The translations under genes and the position numbers were made by a program. A DNA stretch of 64,000 nt, from assembly GCA_900469955.1 (NCBI GenBank), contig UBYX01000010.1, positions 1 through 64,000 on the forward strand. The letters run 5' to 3'. The DNA is from Hyphomicrobiales bacterium. GTDB taxonomy: Bacteria > Pseudomonadota > Alphaproteobacteria > Rhizobiales > Rhizobiaceae. Below, piece after piece: positions 53,592 through 63,376 of this stretch (positions are counted from its first letter, which is position 1; every line of letters begins with the position of its first letter). The notes below the pieces were generated by a model that made no database searches, was not told the DNA's origin, and saw only the letters and a list, made by a program, of their open reading frames with translations.

Positions 53592-54320
53592 TCAGGTGGA
53601 CAAGCCCATGAAATCGAGATTGGTCGGCTCTTTTAGGAAAATTCGCCGCTCCGGCGTTTTCGGAGTCATGTTCGTTGTTTCTGTACCGTCTGGAGCGATT
53701 TTCAGCCGGAAGTTCCGCGCCCAGACTTTACCATATCCTTTCATGAAGAAGCCGTAGTGTATGCTTTGAGCTTCATCAGGAACGTCCAGAACAATCATTC
53801 GCTCGATCCATCCGGAAGTACCGTAGATAGCGCCATCGATTTCCCGCTGAAGCATATTGTCAAAACGAAGAACCGATCCTGGCTGCCCATCCACGCGCAG
53901 CCAGATTGTGCCGACATTGGCGTTCTCGGCACGCAGGTTTGCGGTGAGGCTGAGTTTTCGGCCTCGATATTCCTCCGCGTCTATACTTTGCCCGAGACCT
54001 GCAAAACGCTCGTTGCCCAGTTCCACATCGCGACCAACGGTACACTCGACCATAGCCGTGCCGGGTGAGGATGGGTCCAGCCCGCTCCTATACCTCTGGG
54101 TGTCGACAAAACCGATGTGAAGCCACCCCGGCGGCAGAGGCAGAGGCTCCACTTTCGCTTTGGCCGATTCAATCTGTGCCGACAGCACGTTCCAGTCGGC
54201 AAGCCCGAATTGCTTTGCCACCAGTTCCAGGCACTCGCTGTGGGAAATTTCGATATTTCGTTCCGCCAGCGATTGGCGCAACGTCTTCGCCATGGCTTTC
54301 GATTCGAGAAAGCTCTTCAT
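53592..54320 (-). CDS. Glyoxalase-superfamily N-terminal domain protein
   Basis: 242 residues. The N-terminal helical domain KAMAKTLRQSLAERNIEISHSECLELVAKQFGLADWNVLSA (in two parts, about 8-48) is the conserved leader of the glyoxalase-related domain family (PF20066). The C-terminal region is a beta-rich domain with no metal-binding motif that I recognise. Function unknown. GAGGATTGACCG precedes the ATG. Confidence 0.75.
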   Translation of the reverse strand: MKSFLESKAMAKTLRQSLAERNIEISHSECLELVAKQFGLADWNVLSAQIESAKAKVEPLPLPPGWLHIGFVDTQRYRSGLDPSSPGTAMVECTVGRDVELGNERFAGLGQSIDAEEYRGRKLSLTANLRAENANVGTIWLRVDGQPGSVLRFDNMLQREIDGAIYGTSGWIERMIVLDVPDEAQSIHYGFFMKGYGKVWARNFRLKIAPDGTETTNMTPKTPERRIFLKEPTNLDFMGLST

Positions 54321-54504
54321 CGGTCAATCCTCACCCGGGCGACTCGCAAAGAGGTCAGTGCTCGCATTGCTGATGAATCGCCGGGGCGGATCAGACCTTG
54401 AATTCGATTATGCGTTCACCATTCCACGAGGGAGCGAGCGGCAGGCCGCACAAGCCTGATTCGAAGATTATCAGGCCAGCGCGACCGGTCAAGCGACGGC
54501 TACA

Positions 54505-56352
<1,848 letters not shown>

Positions 56353-56378
56353 GGAAAATCCTCCTTGGGGTTCGGAAA

Positions 56379-57542
56379 TCAGGCGGCGAGAGCGGTTTCG
56401 GCGAGCGTCACCCAATAGCTGACGCCGTAGGGGATGGCCTCGTCGTTGAAGTCGTATGCCGCGTTGTGGAGGCTAGCGGTTTCGCCGTTGCCGATGAAGA
56501 TGAAGGCGCCGGGACGGCTTTCCAGCATGTAGGAGAAATCTTCCGCCCCCATATGCGGGGGAACATTGGTATGCACGGCCCTGGAGCCCGCCACTTTGCT
56601 GGCGATCTCCACCGCGAAATCGGTCTCCTCGTCATGGTTGAAGGTGACCGGGTAGCCGCGGAGATAGACGACTTCCGCCGAGGCGCCATGGGCGATCGCG
56701 GTCGACTGTGCCACTTCCGTCAGGCGTTTTTCGGCAAAATCGCGGGTTTCCGGCAAAAGCGTGCGCACCGTGCCGCCCAGCTTGACATAAGCCGGGATGA
56801 CGTTGTTCGCCTCGCCGCCATGGATCGACGCGACCGTTACCACGAGGGACTTCAACGGATCGGTTTCGCGCGAGACGATCGACTGCAGCGCAACGACGAT
56901 ATGCGAGGCCGCGAGAACCGGATCGATGGAAAGATGCGGTTGCGCGGCATGGCTGCCGCGGCCATGCACGGTGATCTCGAAGGTGTCGGCGGCGGCCATC
57001 GTCGACCCTTTGCGGATCGCGAAACTGCCGACCGGTAGCCGTGGCTCGTTGTGCATGCCGAACACTTGCGCGATGCCGAACCTTTCCATCAGGCCATCGT
57101 TGATCATCGCCAGCGCGCCGGCCCCGCCCTCCTCTGCCGGCTGAAAGATTACAGCCACGGAGCCCTTGAAATTGCGGGTTTCGGCGAGATATTGGGCAGC
57201 ACCAAGCAGCATGGCCGTATGGCCGTCATGACCGCAGGAATGTGCCTTGCCGGGTGTCTTCGAGGCCCAGGGTTTGCCGCTCGTTTCCAGGATCGGCAGC
57301 GCGTCCATGTCGGCTCGAAAGCCGACGACAGGCCCTTCGCCCTGGTTGCCCTTGATGACCGCGACGACGCCAGTCTGGCCGATGCCCGTCTCGACGATGT
57401 CGCAGCCGAAGGATCTCAGCTTCTCCGCGACGAATTTGGAGGTCTCGTGAACGTCGTAGAGCAGCTCCGGATTCTGGTGCAGATGGCGCCTCCACTCGGC
57501 GACCTGATCCTGCATTTCCGCGACACGATTGATGACTGGCAT
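56379..57542 (-). CDS. M20 family amidohydrolase/peptidase (HipO/AbgB-like)
   Basis: Zinc-dependent hydrolase, 387 residues. Metal-binding pattern: GKAHSCGHDGHTAML, QPAEEGGAGALAMI, HGRGSHAAQPH and HMGAEDFSYML. Members cleave N-acyl amino acids, indole-3-acetyl conjugates or hippurate-like substrates. Start at 57542; 26 upstream residues are not family-like. It is in one operon with the dipeptide ATPase, so it may hydrolyse a peptide or acyl-amino acid taken up by the transporter. Confidence 0.9.
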   Translation of the reverse strand: MPVINRVAEMQDQVAEWRRHLHQNPELLYDVHETSKFVAEKLRSFGCDIVETGIGQTGVVAVIKGNQGEGPVVGFRADMDALPILETSGKPWASKTPGKAHSCGHDGHTAMLLGAAQYLAETRNFKGSVAVIFQPAEEGGAGALAMINDGLMERFGIAQVFGMHNEPRLPVGSFAIRKGSTMAAADTFEITVHGRGSHAAQPHLSIDPVLAASHIVVALQSIVSRETDPLKSLVVTVASIHGGEANNVIPAYVKLGGTVRTLLPETRDFAEKRLTEVAQSTAIAHGASAEVVYLRGYPVTFNHDEETDFAVEIASKVAGSRAVHTNVPPHMGAEDFSYMLESRPGAFIFIGNGETASLHNAAYDFNDEAIPYGVSYWVTLAETALAA

Positions 57543-57868
57543 GATCGAGACCTCGTTGTCTTTCTCTGTTTTCCACTCTGGTCGGGGCGGATATTGCGAC
57601 GCATAAAGCAGGTTTTGCAAGCTTCAATTTTCCCGCTTGAACGCAAAATAGGCCTATGCTTAGATGGCTCAAAATTTGATCATGCTCGCTTTTGGCGACA
57701 CGGTTTAACTTGTTCTGAACCTGGTTTTCGAGGAGGACGCAGAGAGAAATAATTCTGCGAAGTCAACAAGTTATAAAACGCGCTTCGCAGACCCTTCGGC
57801 CCTGAAATCCGGCATGACCGGAAGGCCCTAAACACAACTCATAAGAGAACGACAAGGGGAATAGCAGC
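57543..57868. other. Divergent intergenic region, M20/ATPase operon vs binding-protein operon
   Basis: 326 bases with no gene. It holds an imperfect inverted repeat at 57613-57648 (TTTTGC...TTCAA and TTGAA...GCAAAA), possibly an operator shared by both operons, and a CCGG-based hairpin near 57809-57823. Nothing else can be assigned. Confidence 0.4.
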
Positions 57869-59578
57869 ATGAAAAACCTCAAACTTCTTCTGGCTGGCAC
57901 CGTCGCCGCGCTTGCCGCCACCGGTACCGCCGCCTATGCCGAACGAGGCACCGACGGCGACCTGAAGATCCTCTTCTGGCAGGCCGTCTCCACGCTTAAT
58001 CCGTACCTGTCCGGCGGCACCAAGGAAGTCTATTCGTCCTCCATGGTGATTGAGCCGCTCGCCCGTTACGACGAGAAGGGCGAACTGGTGCCGATGCTGG
58101 TCACCGAAATTCCGACCATCGAGAACGGTGGCGTCGCCAAGGACCTGCTCAGCATGACCTGGAAGCTGAAGCCCGGCGTCAAATGGTCGGACGGCACGCC
58201 TTTCACGGCCGATGACGTCATCTTCACCTGGAAATATTGCGTCGCGCCGGATGGCGGCTGCGCCCAAAAAGCCCAGTATGAAGGTGTCACGAGCGTCGAA
58301 GCTCCGGACCCGATGACCGTCAAGATCACTTTTTCCGAACCGAAGCCCTATCCTTACAGCGCCTTTGTCGGCGCCCAGTCTCCGGTCATCCAGAAGAAGC
58401 AGTTCGAGAACTGCGTCGGCGCCAAGGCTCCGGGCTGCACCTCCGCCAACTTCGGCCCGATCGGCACCGGCCCGTTCACCGTCAAGGAATTCAAGCCGAA
58501 CGACGTCATCACCTTTGAAGCCAACAAGAACTATCGCGATCCGGCCAAGCCGGCCTTCGCAACCGCGACCCTCAAGGGCGGCGGCGATGCCGCTTCGGCT
58601 GCCCGCGCCGTTCTGGAAACCGGCGAATTCGACTATGCCTGGAACATGCAGGTCGAGCCGGAAGTGCTGGCAACCATGTTGAAAGCCGGCAAGGGCCAGC
58701 TCGTCACCTCCTTCGGTACCCAGGTCGAACGTATCAACCTCAATTGGTACAACCCCGATCCGAAGCTCGGCGACAAGCGCTCCACCAAGGAAGCCGGCCC
58801 GCATCCGGCGCTTTCCGATCCTGCCGTCCGCCGCGCGCTTTCGCTCGCGATCGACCGCAGCGTCATCGACGAAGCCGGTTATGGCGAAGCCGGCAAACCG
58901 ACCTGCAACATCGTTCCCGCTCCCGAAGCCTATGCATCGACCAAGAACGACAGCTGGTGCCTGAAACAGGACGTCGATGCCGCCAATAAGCTGCTCGACG
59001 ATGCCGGCTGGAAAAAGGGTGGCGACGGCATCCGCGCCAAGAATGGCGCCCGCCTTTCCTTCCTCTATCAGACCTCGACCAACTCCGTCCGCCAGGCCAC
59101 CCAGGAGCTGGTGAAGGACATGTGGTCGCAGATCGGCGTCGATGCCGAGCTCCGCAACGTCAGCGCCTCAGTCTTCTTCGGCGGCGACCCAGCAAGCCCG
59201 GACACCTTCCAGAAGTTCTATGCCGACGTCGAAATGTACACCAACAACTTCGATGGTACCGACCCGGAGAAATACCTGGCGGAATGGCTGTGCGACAAGG
59301 TTCCGAGCCCGGAAAACGGCTGGCAGGGCCAGAACATCCCGCGTTACTGCAACCCGGCCTTCGACAAGCTGGTCGGCGAACTTTCCAAGACTGCCGATAT
59401 TTCCAAGCGTGAAGAGCTTGCCAAGCAGCTCAACGACATGCTGACCGAAGAGGGTGCGCATATCCCGCTCATCCACCGCGGTAGCGTCTCCTCGCATTCC
59501 GTCAAGCTCGATGGCGTTCGCATGAACGCCTGGGACTCCGAACTTTGGAACGTCGCCGACTGGTCGCGCAAGAAGTAA
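57869..59578 (+). CDS. Peptide ABC transporter substrate-binding protein (family 5)
   Basis: Periplasmic SBP_bac_5 protein, 569 residues. The signal peptide is MKNLKLLLAGTVAALAATG, with cleavage near AYA-ERG. Typical motifs are DLKILFWQAVSTLNPYLSGG, TWKLKPGVKWSDGTPFTADDVIFTW, FGPIGTGPFTVKEF, ALSDPAVRRALSLAIDR and DMLTEEGAHIPLIH. AAGGGGAATAGCAGC precedes the ATG. First gene of the plus-strand half of the divergent importer. Confidence 0.93.
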   Translation: MKNLKLLLAGTVAALAATGTAAYAERGTDGDLKILFWQAVSTLNPYLSGGTKEVYSSSMVIEPLARYDEKGELVPMLVTEIPTIENGGVAKDLLSMTWKLKPGVKWSDGTPFTADDVIFTWKYCVAPDGGCAQKAQYEGVTSVEAPDPMTVKITFSEPKPYPYSAFVGAQSPVIQKKQFENCVGAKAPGCTSANFGPIGTGPFTVKEFKPNDVITFEANKNYRDPAKPAFATATLKGGGDAASAARAVLETGEFDYAWNMQVEPEVLATMLKAGKGQLVTSFGTQVERINLNWYNPDPKLGDKRSTKEAGPHPALSDPAVRRALSLAIDRSVIDEAGYGEAGKPTCNIVPAPEAYASTKNDSWCLKQDVDAANKLLDDAGWKKGGDGIRAKNGARLSFLYQTSTNSVRQATQELVKDMWSQIGVDAELRNVSASVFFGGDPASPDTFQKFYADVEMYTNNFDGTDPEKYLAEWLCDKVPSPENGWQGQNIPRYCNPAFDKLVGELSKTADISKREELAKQLNDMLTEEGAHIPLIHRGSVSSHSVKLDGVRMNAWDSELWNVADWSRKK

Positions 59579-59586
59579 CGACGATC

Positions 59587-59617
59587 GCCGGGCCTCGCTT
59601 TTAAGCGCAGGCCCGGC
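59587..59617 (+). repeat. Hairpin between the peptide binding-protein and permease genes
   Basis: GCCGGGCCT-CGCTT (59587-59600) folds onto AAGCG-C-AGGCCCGGC (59603-59617) just after the stop codon. No U-run follows, so it is more likely an RNA-stability or attenuation element than a full terminator. Confidence 0.7.
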
Positions 59618-59655
59618 GGACGCCCATTCTTCCGCGCCCGTTCGGAGAGTTCTCG

Positions 59656-60666
59656 ATGTTCACATACACTTTGCGGCGATTGCTTTTTGCAATCCCGACG
59701 CTGCTGGTCATCAGCTTCGTCATCTTCGCGCTGCTGGATCTTGCGCCCAGCGATCCGACCGGCGACCTGCCGTTGACGATCCCCCCGGAGGTCCGCGAAC
59801 AGATCCGCGCTTCTCTCGGCCTCGATCAGCCCTTCCTCATCCGCTATCTGAAATGGCTGCAGCAATTCTTCATCAATGAACCGCTCAACATTTTCGAGAG
59901 CCTCACCGGCTGGCAGATCGGTGACGGGGACCGCATGCGGGTTCTCTCATGGGCCACCCGAAGCCCGGTGGTCGACCTGATCGTCCAGCGCCTGCCGCAG
60001 ACCCTCTGGGTCGTCGGTCTCGCCTACCTCTTCGGCGTCATGATCGCCATCCCGATCGGCGTGATCTCGGCCTACAAGCAGTATTCCATCTTCGACCAGA
60101 TCGGCACCTTTCTGGCGATGGTCGGCTATTCCGTTCCGACCTTCTTCACCGGCGTCCTGCTGATCGTCATCTTCTCCTCCTATCTGCAATGGTTCCCGTC
60201 CGTCTACGACACCAATCTGAGGGTCACGGATTTCCAGAGTTTCGTCTTGCAGGTGAAGCAGATGGCTTTGCCGGTCACGGTGCTGGCGCTCTTCAACGCG
60301 TCCCAGATTACCCGTTTCGTGCGGGCATCGATGCTGGACAATCTGCATCAGGACTATGTGCGCACGGCCCGCGCCAAGGGGGTCAAGGAAAAGTCCGTCC
60401 TGCTCATTCACGTGCTGCGCAACAGCCTGATCCCGGTCGTCACCGTCATCGCCCTCGGCGTTCCCACGATCTTCTCCGGAGCCATCATCACCGAGCAGAT
60501 CTTTCGGGTAAACGGCCTCGGCCAATTGCTGATCACCGCCGTCCAGGGAGCCGACATTCCGCTCGTACAGACGCTCACCTTCATCTTCGCCGTGCTGATC
60601 GTGCTCTTCAATCTCATCGCCGACGTACTCTACGGCATTCTTGACCCGAGGATCCGTTATGACTGA
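59656..60666 (+). CDS. Dipeptide ABC transporter permease (DppB-like)
   Basis: Inner-membrane permease, 336 residues, about six membrane segments. The N-terminal MFTYTLRRLLFAIPTLLVIS is typical. The periplasmic loop region lies near 60-110 and the EAA-like motif is YVRTARAKGVKEKSVLLIHVLRN. It overlaps the following permease by eight bases. Confidence 0.93.
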   Translation: MFTYTLRRLLFAIPTLLVISFVIFALLDLAPSDPTGDLPLTIPPEVREQIRASLGLDQPFLIRYLKWLQQFFINEPLNIFESLTGWQIGDGDRMRVLSWATRSPVVDLIVQRLPQTLWVVGLAYLFGVMIAIPIGVISAYKQYSIFDQIGTFLAMVGYSVPTFFTGVLLIVIFSSYLQWFPSVYDTNLRVTDFQSFVLQVKQMALPVTVLALFNASQITRFVRASMLDNLHQDYVRTARAKGVKEKSVLLIHVLRNSLIPVVTVIALGVPTIFSGAIITEQIFRVNGLGQLLITAVQGADIPLVQTLTFIFAVLIVLFNLIADVLYGILDPRIRYD

Positions 60667-61585
60667 TGCGACCATTGTAACCGCGCCGCCCGCCAAGGCC
60701 GCCTCGCCTACTCGTTCCGCGCTTGCCGACATATGGCGCCAGTTCCGCGCCCATCGGGGCGGTGTCGTCGGGCTCATCGTCTTCACGTTCATCGTGCTGG
60801 CTGTTTTCGTCGGCCCTTACATCCACCGGGTGGCTCCCAACGCCATCAACATCCGCGACAAGAACCAGTGGCCGTCGCTCGCCCATCCGTTCGGCACCGA
60901 CAACCTCGGCAAGGACATGCTTGCGCAGGTGCTCGCCGGCGGGCGCATCTCGCTTGCCGTCGGTATCACCGCCATGCTGCTGGCGCTCTTCCTTGGAACT
61001 CTGGTCGGAGTGGTCTCCGGCTATATCCGAAGGCTCGACGGGCCGCTGATGCGCATCACCGACCTGTTCCTGGCGCTGCCGCTCCTGCCCCTGCTGCTCG
61101 TCATCATCATGCTGTTCCGCGACACGCTCCGGGCCGCCTTCGGACCGGAAACCGGCATCTTCATCCTGATCGTCTTCGTGATCGGGATCACGAGCTGGAT
61201 GCATACCGCCCGCATCGTCCGCGGCGATGTGCTGGCGGTAAAGAGCCAGGAATTCATCCTGGCGGCGAAATCGAGCGGCATGCGGGAGCATCGGATCATC
61301 CTCCGGCATATCCTGCCGAACGTCCTGAGTTCCATCATGGTATCGGCGACGCTCGGCATCGCTTCGGCAATCATCACCGAGTCCGCGCTGAGCTTTCTGG
61401 GCCTCGGTTTTCCGTCGGACTTCCCAACATGGGGACGCCTCCTGTTCGACGGTGCCAATTTCCTGCAGCTCACGCCATCGCGCGTGCTCTGGCCAGGCCT
61501 GGCGATCTCGCTCACCGTGCTCAGCGTCAATTATATGGGCGACGCGATCCGCGACGCGCTCGACCCGAGAGCGCTGAAACACTGA
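60659..61585 (+). CDS. Dipeptide ABC transporter permease (DppC-like)
   Basis: Inner-membrane permease, 308 residues. N-terminal cytoplasmic segment, then about six membrane segments with HPFGTDNLGKDMLAQVLAGG and the EAA-like QEFILAAKSSGMREHRIILRHILPN. The start at 60659 overlaps the upstream permease stop by eight bases. A strong terminator follows. The ATPase that powers it is encoded on the minus strand at 54.5-56.4 kb. Confidence 0.93.
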   Translation: MTDATIVTAPPAKAASPTRSALADIWRQFRAHRGGVVGLIVFTFIVLAVFVGPYIHRVAPNAINIRDKNQWPSLAHPFGTDNLGKDMLAQVLAGGRISLAVGITAMLLALFLGTLVGVVSGYIRRLDGPLMRITDLFLALPLLPLLLVIIMLFRDTLRAAFGPETGIFILIVFVIGITSWMHTARIVRGDVLAVKSQEFILAAKSSGMREHRIILRHILPNVLSSIMVSATLGIASAIITESALSFLGLGFPSDFPTWGRLLFDGANFLQLTPSRVLWPGLAISLTVLSVNYMGDAIRDALDPRALKH

Positions 61586-61600
61586 CCGGCCCGAGGTCGA

Positions 61601-61630
61601 AAATGGCGGCCTCGGCCGCCATTTTTGTTT
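61601..61630 (+). terminator. Terminator of the peptide permease operon
   Basis: AAATGGCGGCC pairs with GGCCGCCATTT around a short TC/CTCG loop, followed by TTGTTT on the plus strand. Confidence 0.85.
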
Positions 61631-61641
61631 GGCACCATTCA

Positions 61642-61667
61642 GGAACCGCCGCCCCGCCCACCTCGTT
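61642..61667 (+). promoter_or_regulatory. EcfG-type promoter of the csbD-like gene
   Basis: GGAAC at 61642-61646, exactly 17 bases, then CGTT at 61664-61667. This is the general-stress sigma factor EcfG consensus of alphaproteobacteria. Transcription would start about 7 bases downstream, giving a leader of about 45 bases before the csbD ATG. Confidence 0.75.
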
Positions 61668-61718
61668 TTATTTTCACAGCGGAATGCTCCGCTTCGAATT
61701 CCGGGAAGGAGAAAGACG

Positions 61719-61916
61719 ATGAATTGGAATCAAGTTGAAGGTAACTGGGAACAGTTCAAGGGCAAGGTCCAGACCCAGTGGGGCAAGCTCACCGGCGACG
61801 ATCTGGATGTAATTGCCGGCAGTCGCAAGCAGCTCGCCGGGAAGATCCAGGAGCGCTATGGCAAGGCGCAGGACGAGGCGGATCGCGAAGTCGACGACTG
61901 GCTCAGCAGGCACTGA
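61719..61916 (+). CDS. CsbD-like general stress protein
   Basis: 65 residues: MNWNQVEGNWEQFKGKVQTQWGKLTGDD, the CsbD signature, and a C-terminal SRKQLAGKIQERYGKAQDEADREVDDW. Such small hydrophilic proteins are induced by general stress sigma factors in many bacteria, but their action is unknown. Strong ribosome-binding site AAGGAG at 61706-61711. An EcfG-type promoter stands upstream. Confidence 0.93.
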   Translation: MNWNQVEGNWEQFKGKVQTQWGKLTGDDLDVIAGSRKQLAGKIQERYGKAQDEADREVDDWLSRH

Positions 61917-61936
61917 ATCTTTTTTTAAAAACTCTC

Positions 61937-61961
61937 GGAACCTAATTCAGGGCCACTCGTT
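61937..61961 (+). promoter_or_regulatory. Second EcfG-type promoter, with no protein gene downstream
   Basis: GGAAC at 61937-61941, 16 bases, then CGTT at 61958-61961, on the plus strand. It lies 20 bases after the csbD stop. The only plus-strand structure following it is the candidate sRNA at 61968-62088. Confidence 0.65.
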
Positions 61962-61967
61962 ATAGCA

Positions 61968-62088
61968 GTGTTCGAAGGCGACCCCCCGTCCCCCGCCCTA
62001 CAAAAGCCTTCGGACATACTCTTCAATCCCCCTCGAAGAGACGAACTGGCTCGGCTCCGTCAATCGGAACCGAGCCAGCTCAGTTTTG
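61968..62088 (+). ncRNA. Candidate EcfG-dependent small RNA with C-rich loops
   Basis: About 120 bases between an EcfG-type promoter and a terminator-like stem. Stem 1 pairs CGAAGGC (61973-61979) with GCCTTCG (62006-62012) and exposes a very C-rich loop. Stem 2 pairs CTCTTC (62019-62024) with GAAGAG (62035-62040) around AATCCCCCTC. Stem 3 pairs CTGGCTCGGCTCCG with CGGAACCGAGCCAG (62046-62078, one mismatch) and is followed by CTCAGTTTTG. C-rich single-stranded loops would fit binding to ribosome-binding sites. Not known to me; expression is inferred only. Confidence 0.5.
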
Positions 62089-62176
62089 TGGGCAAATAAA
62101 ACTAGCCGGTAGCTTTCAGCGAGATGATGCGAGTCACTCAGACGCTTTCGTCGTGGCGAGGCCATTCGCCATCGTC

Positions 62177-63181
62177 TCAGTCGTTGGCGCCTTCCAGAGG
62201 AAAGACCAGCCGGTAGCTTATACGGTCATAGGAAATGACGTATTGCGCCTTGCCGTTGACCGCGGCCGGCACGACGCGCTCCAGCACCGTACTGCCGAAA
62301 TGCGCCTTCAGCGCCTCTTCGTGCTCTTCCGAATTGGCGGCTGTTTCCAGAGTTTCATCCCAGACGATCTCCAGCACATCGTGGCCGTTGAGCTGCATGC
62401 GCCCGCAGGTGACGTCGATGACGCGGCCGCTGCGCAGAAGTGAACCGTGGCTGACCGCATTGACGATCAGTTCGTGCAACGCGAGCCCAAGATGCAGCGA
62501 GGCGTTCGGCGTCAACAGCACGTTGTCGCCCTCGACACGCACCAGATGCTTGTTCTCAGGCAGGTATTTTTCCGTCTGCTGCTGCACCAGCTCGAAGAAA
62601 TAGGCGCCGCGCCAGCTGGAATCGGTGATCAGGTCCTGGGATTGCGAAAGCGAATAGAGACGCCCCCGGAACTTATGCAGGAAAAGTTCGAGCGAGCCGG
62701 AATAACGCGCGGTCTGCAATGCAATGCTCTGAATGATCGCCAGCAGATTCTTCGAACGATGGCTGACCTCTCTCAAGAGCGCCCTCAGGAGCCGCTCGCG
62801 ATGGCGCTCCTCCGACCGGTCGACAATGGTGGTGACGAGATGAATGCCGCGCTTTGAAAACTCCACCGCCTGCACGCGAAATTCGTAGACCTGTTCCGTG
62901 CCGACGGTGATCTCGATATGGCCCTTGTTGCCCGGTTCGGTGATGGCGCCCTTGAGAGCCTGGAGCTTGGCCGCGACCTCCTCGCCGAAGAGACTGAGAT
63001 CGCTCGGCGTCGCCACATGCTCGATTGCCCAGACCTCCGGAAGATTTGTGACGAAGAGATAATTTTGTCGGGCGTCCTGGATGATGATGCTCGCCCCCAG
63101 ATCCACGAGTGCGGGCATGAAAAATTCGCGTAGCTTCTCATCGCTCTGACCAGCTTGCTGCCATGTCAGGGGATGCGGCAA
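62177..63181 (-). CDS. HWE/HisKA_2-type sensor histidine kinase near phyR
   Basis: 334 residues. N-terminal PAS-like domain (about 20-125: IIIQDARQNYLFVTNLPEVWAIE), then the phospho-acceptor region LLREVSHRSKNLLAIIQSIALQTAR with the HRxKN motif of HWE/HisKA_2 kinases, and an ATPase region (ALHELIVNAVSHGSLL). No membrane segment is seen, so it is a cytoplasmic sensor. The TTG start at 63181 has GGAG nine bases upstream. It is beside phyR, so it likely phosphorylates or dephosphorylates PhyR. Confidence 0.87.
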   Translation of the reverse strand: MPHPLTWQQAGQSDEKLREFFMPALVDLGASIIIQDARQNYLFVTNLPEVWAIEHVATPSDLSLFGEEVAAKLQALKGAITEPGNKGHIEITVGTEQVYEFRVQAVEFSKRGIHLVTTIVDRSEERHRERLLRALLREVSHRSKNLLAIIQSIALQTARYSGSLELFLHKFRGRLYSLSQSQDLITDSSWRGAYFFELVQQQTEKYLPENKHLVRVEGDNVLLTPNASLHLGLALHELIVNAVSHGSLLRSGRVIDVTCGRMQLNGHDVLEIVWDETLETAANSEEHEEALKAHFGSTVLERVVPAAVNGKAQYVISYDRISYRLVFPLEGAND

Positions 63182-63376
63182 TTTTCATCACTCCGTTTGC
63201 GGACTTCCGGGAAACCGGGGTGTCCGCTGGAGAGACCCCGGATTTACAAGCTTATCAGTTATAGGGCGGCCAAGGCGCTGGAACAAGCCGACCGCGCGAT
63301 ATCGGCTGCCGCAAAATGAGCAGGCAAGGGCAAAGCCGCCCGGGCATTTGCCGCCGCCTCTCTTGCGTCACGCAGA
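63182..63376. other. Intergenic region between the kinase and phyR
   Basis: 195 bases, minus-strand leader of the kinase. It has a CCGG-containing hairpin near 63208-63240 but no EcfG-type promoter was found. No further feature is supported. Confidence 0.3.
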
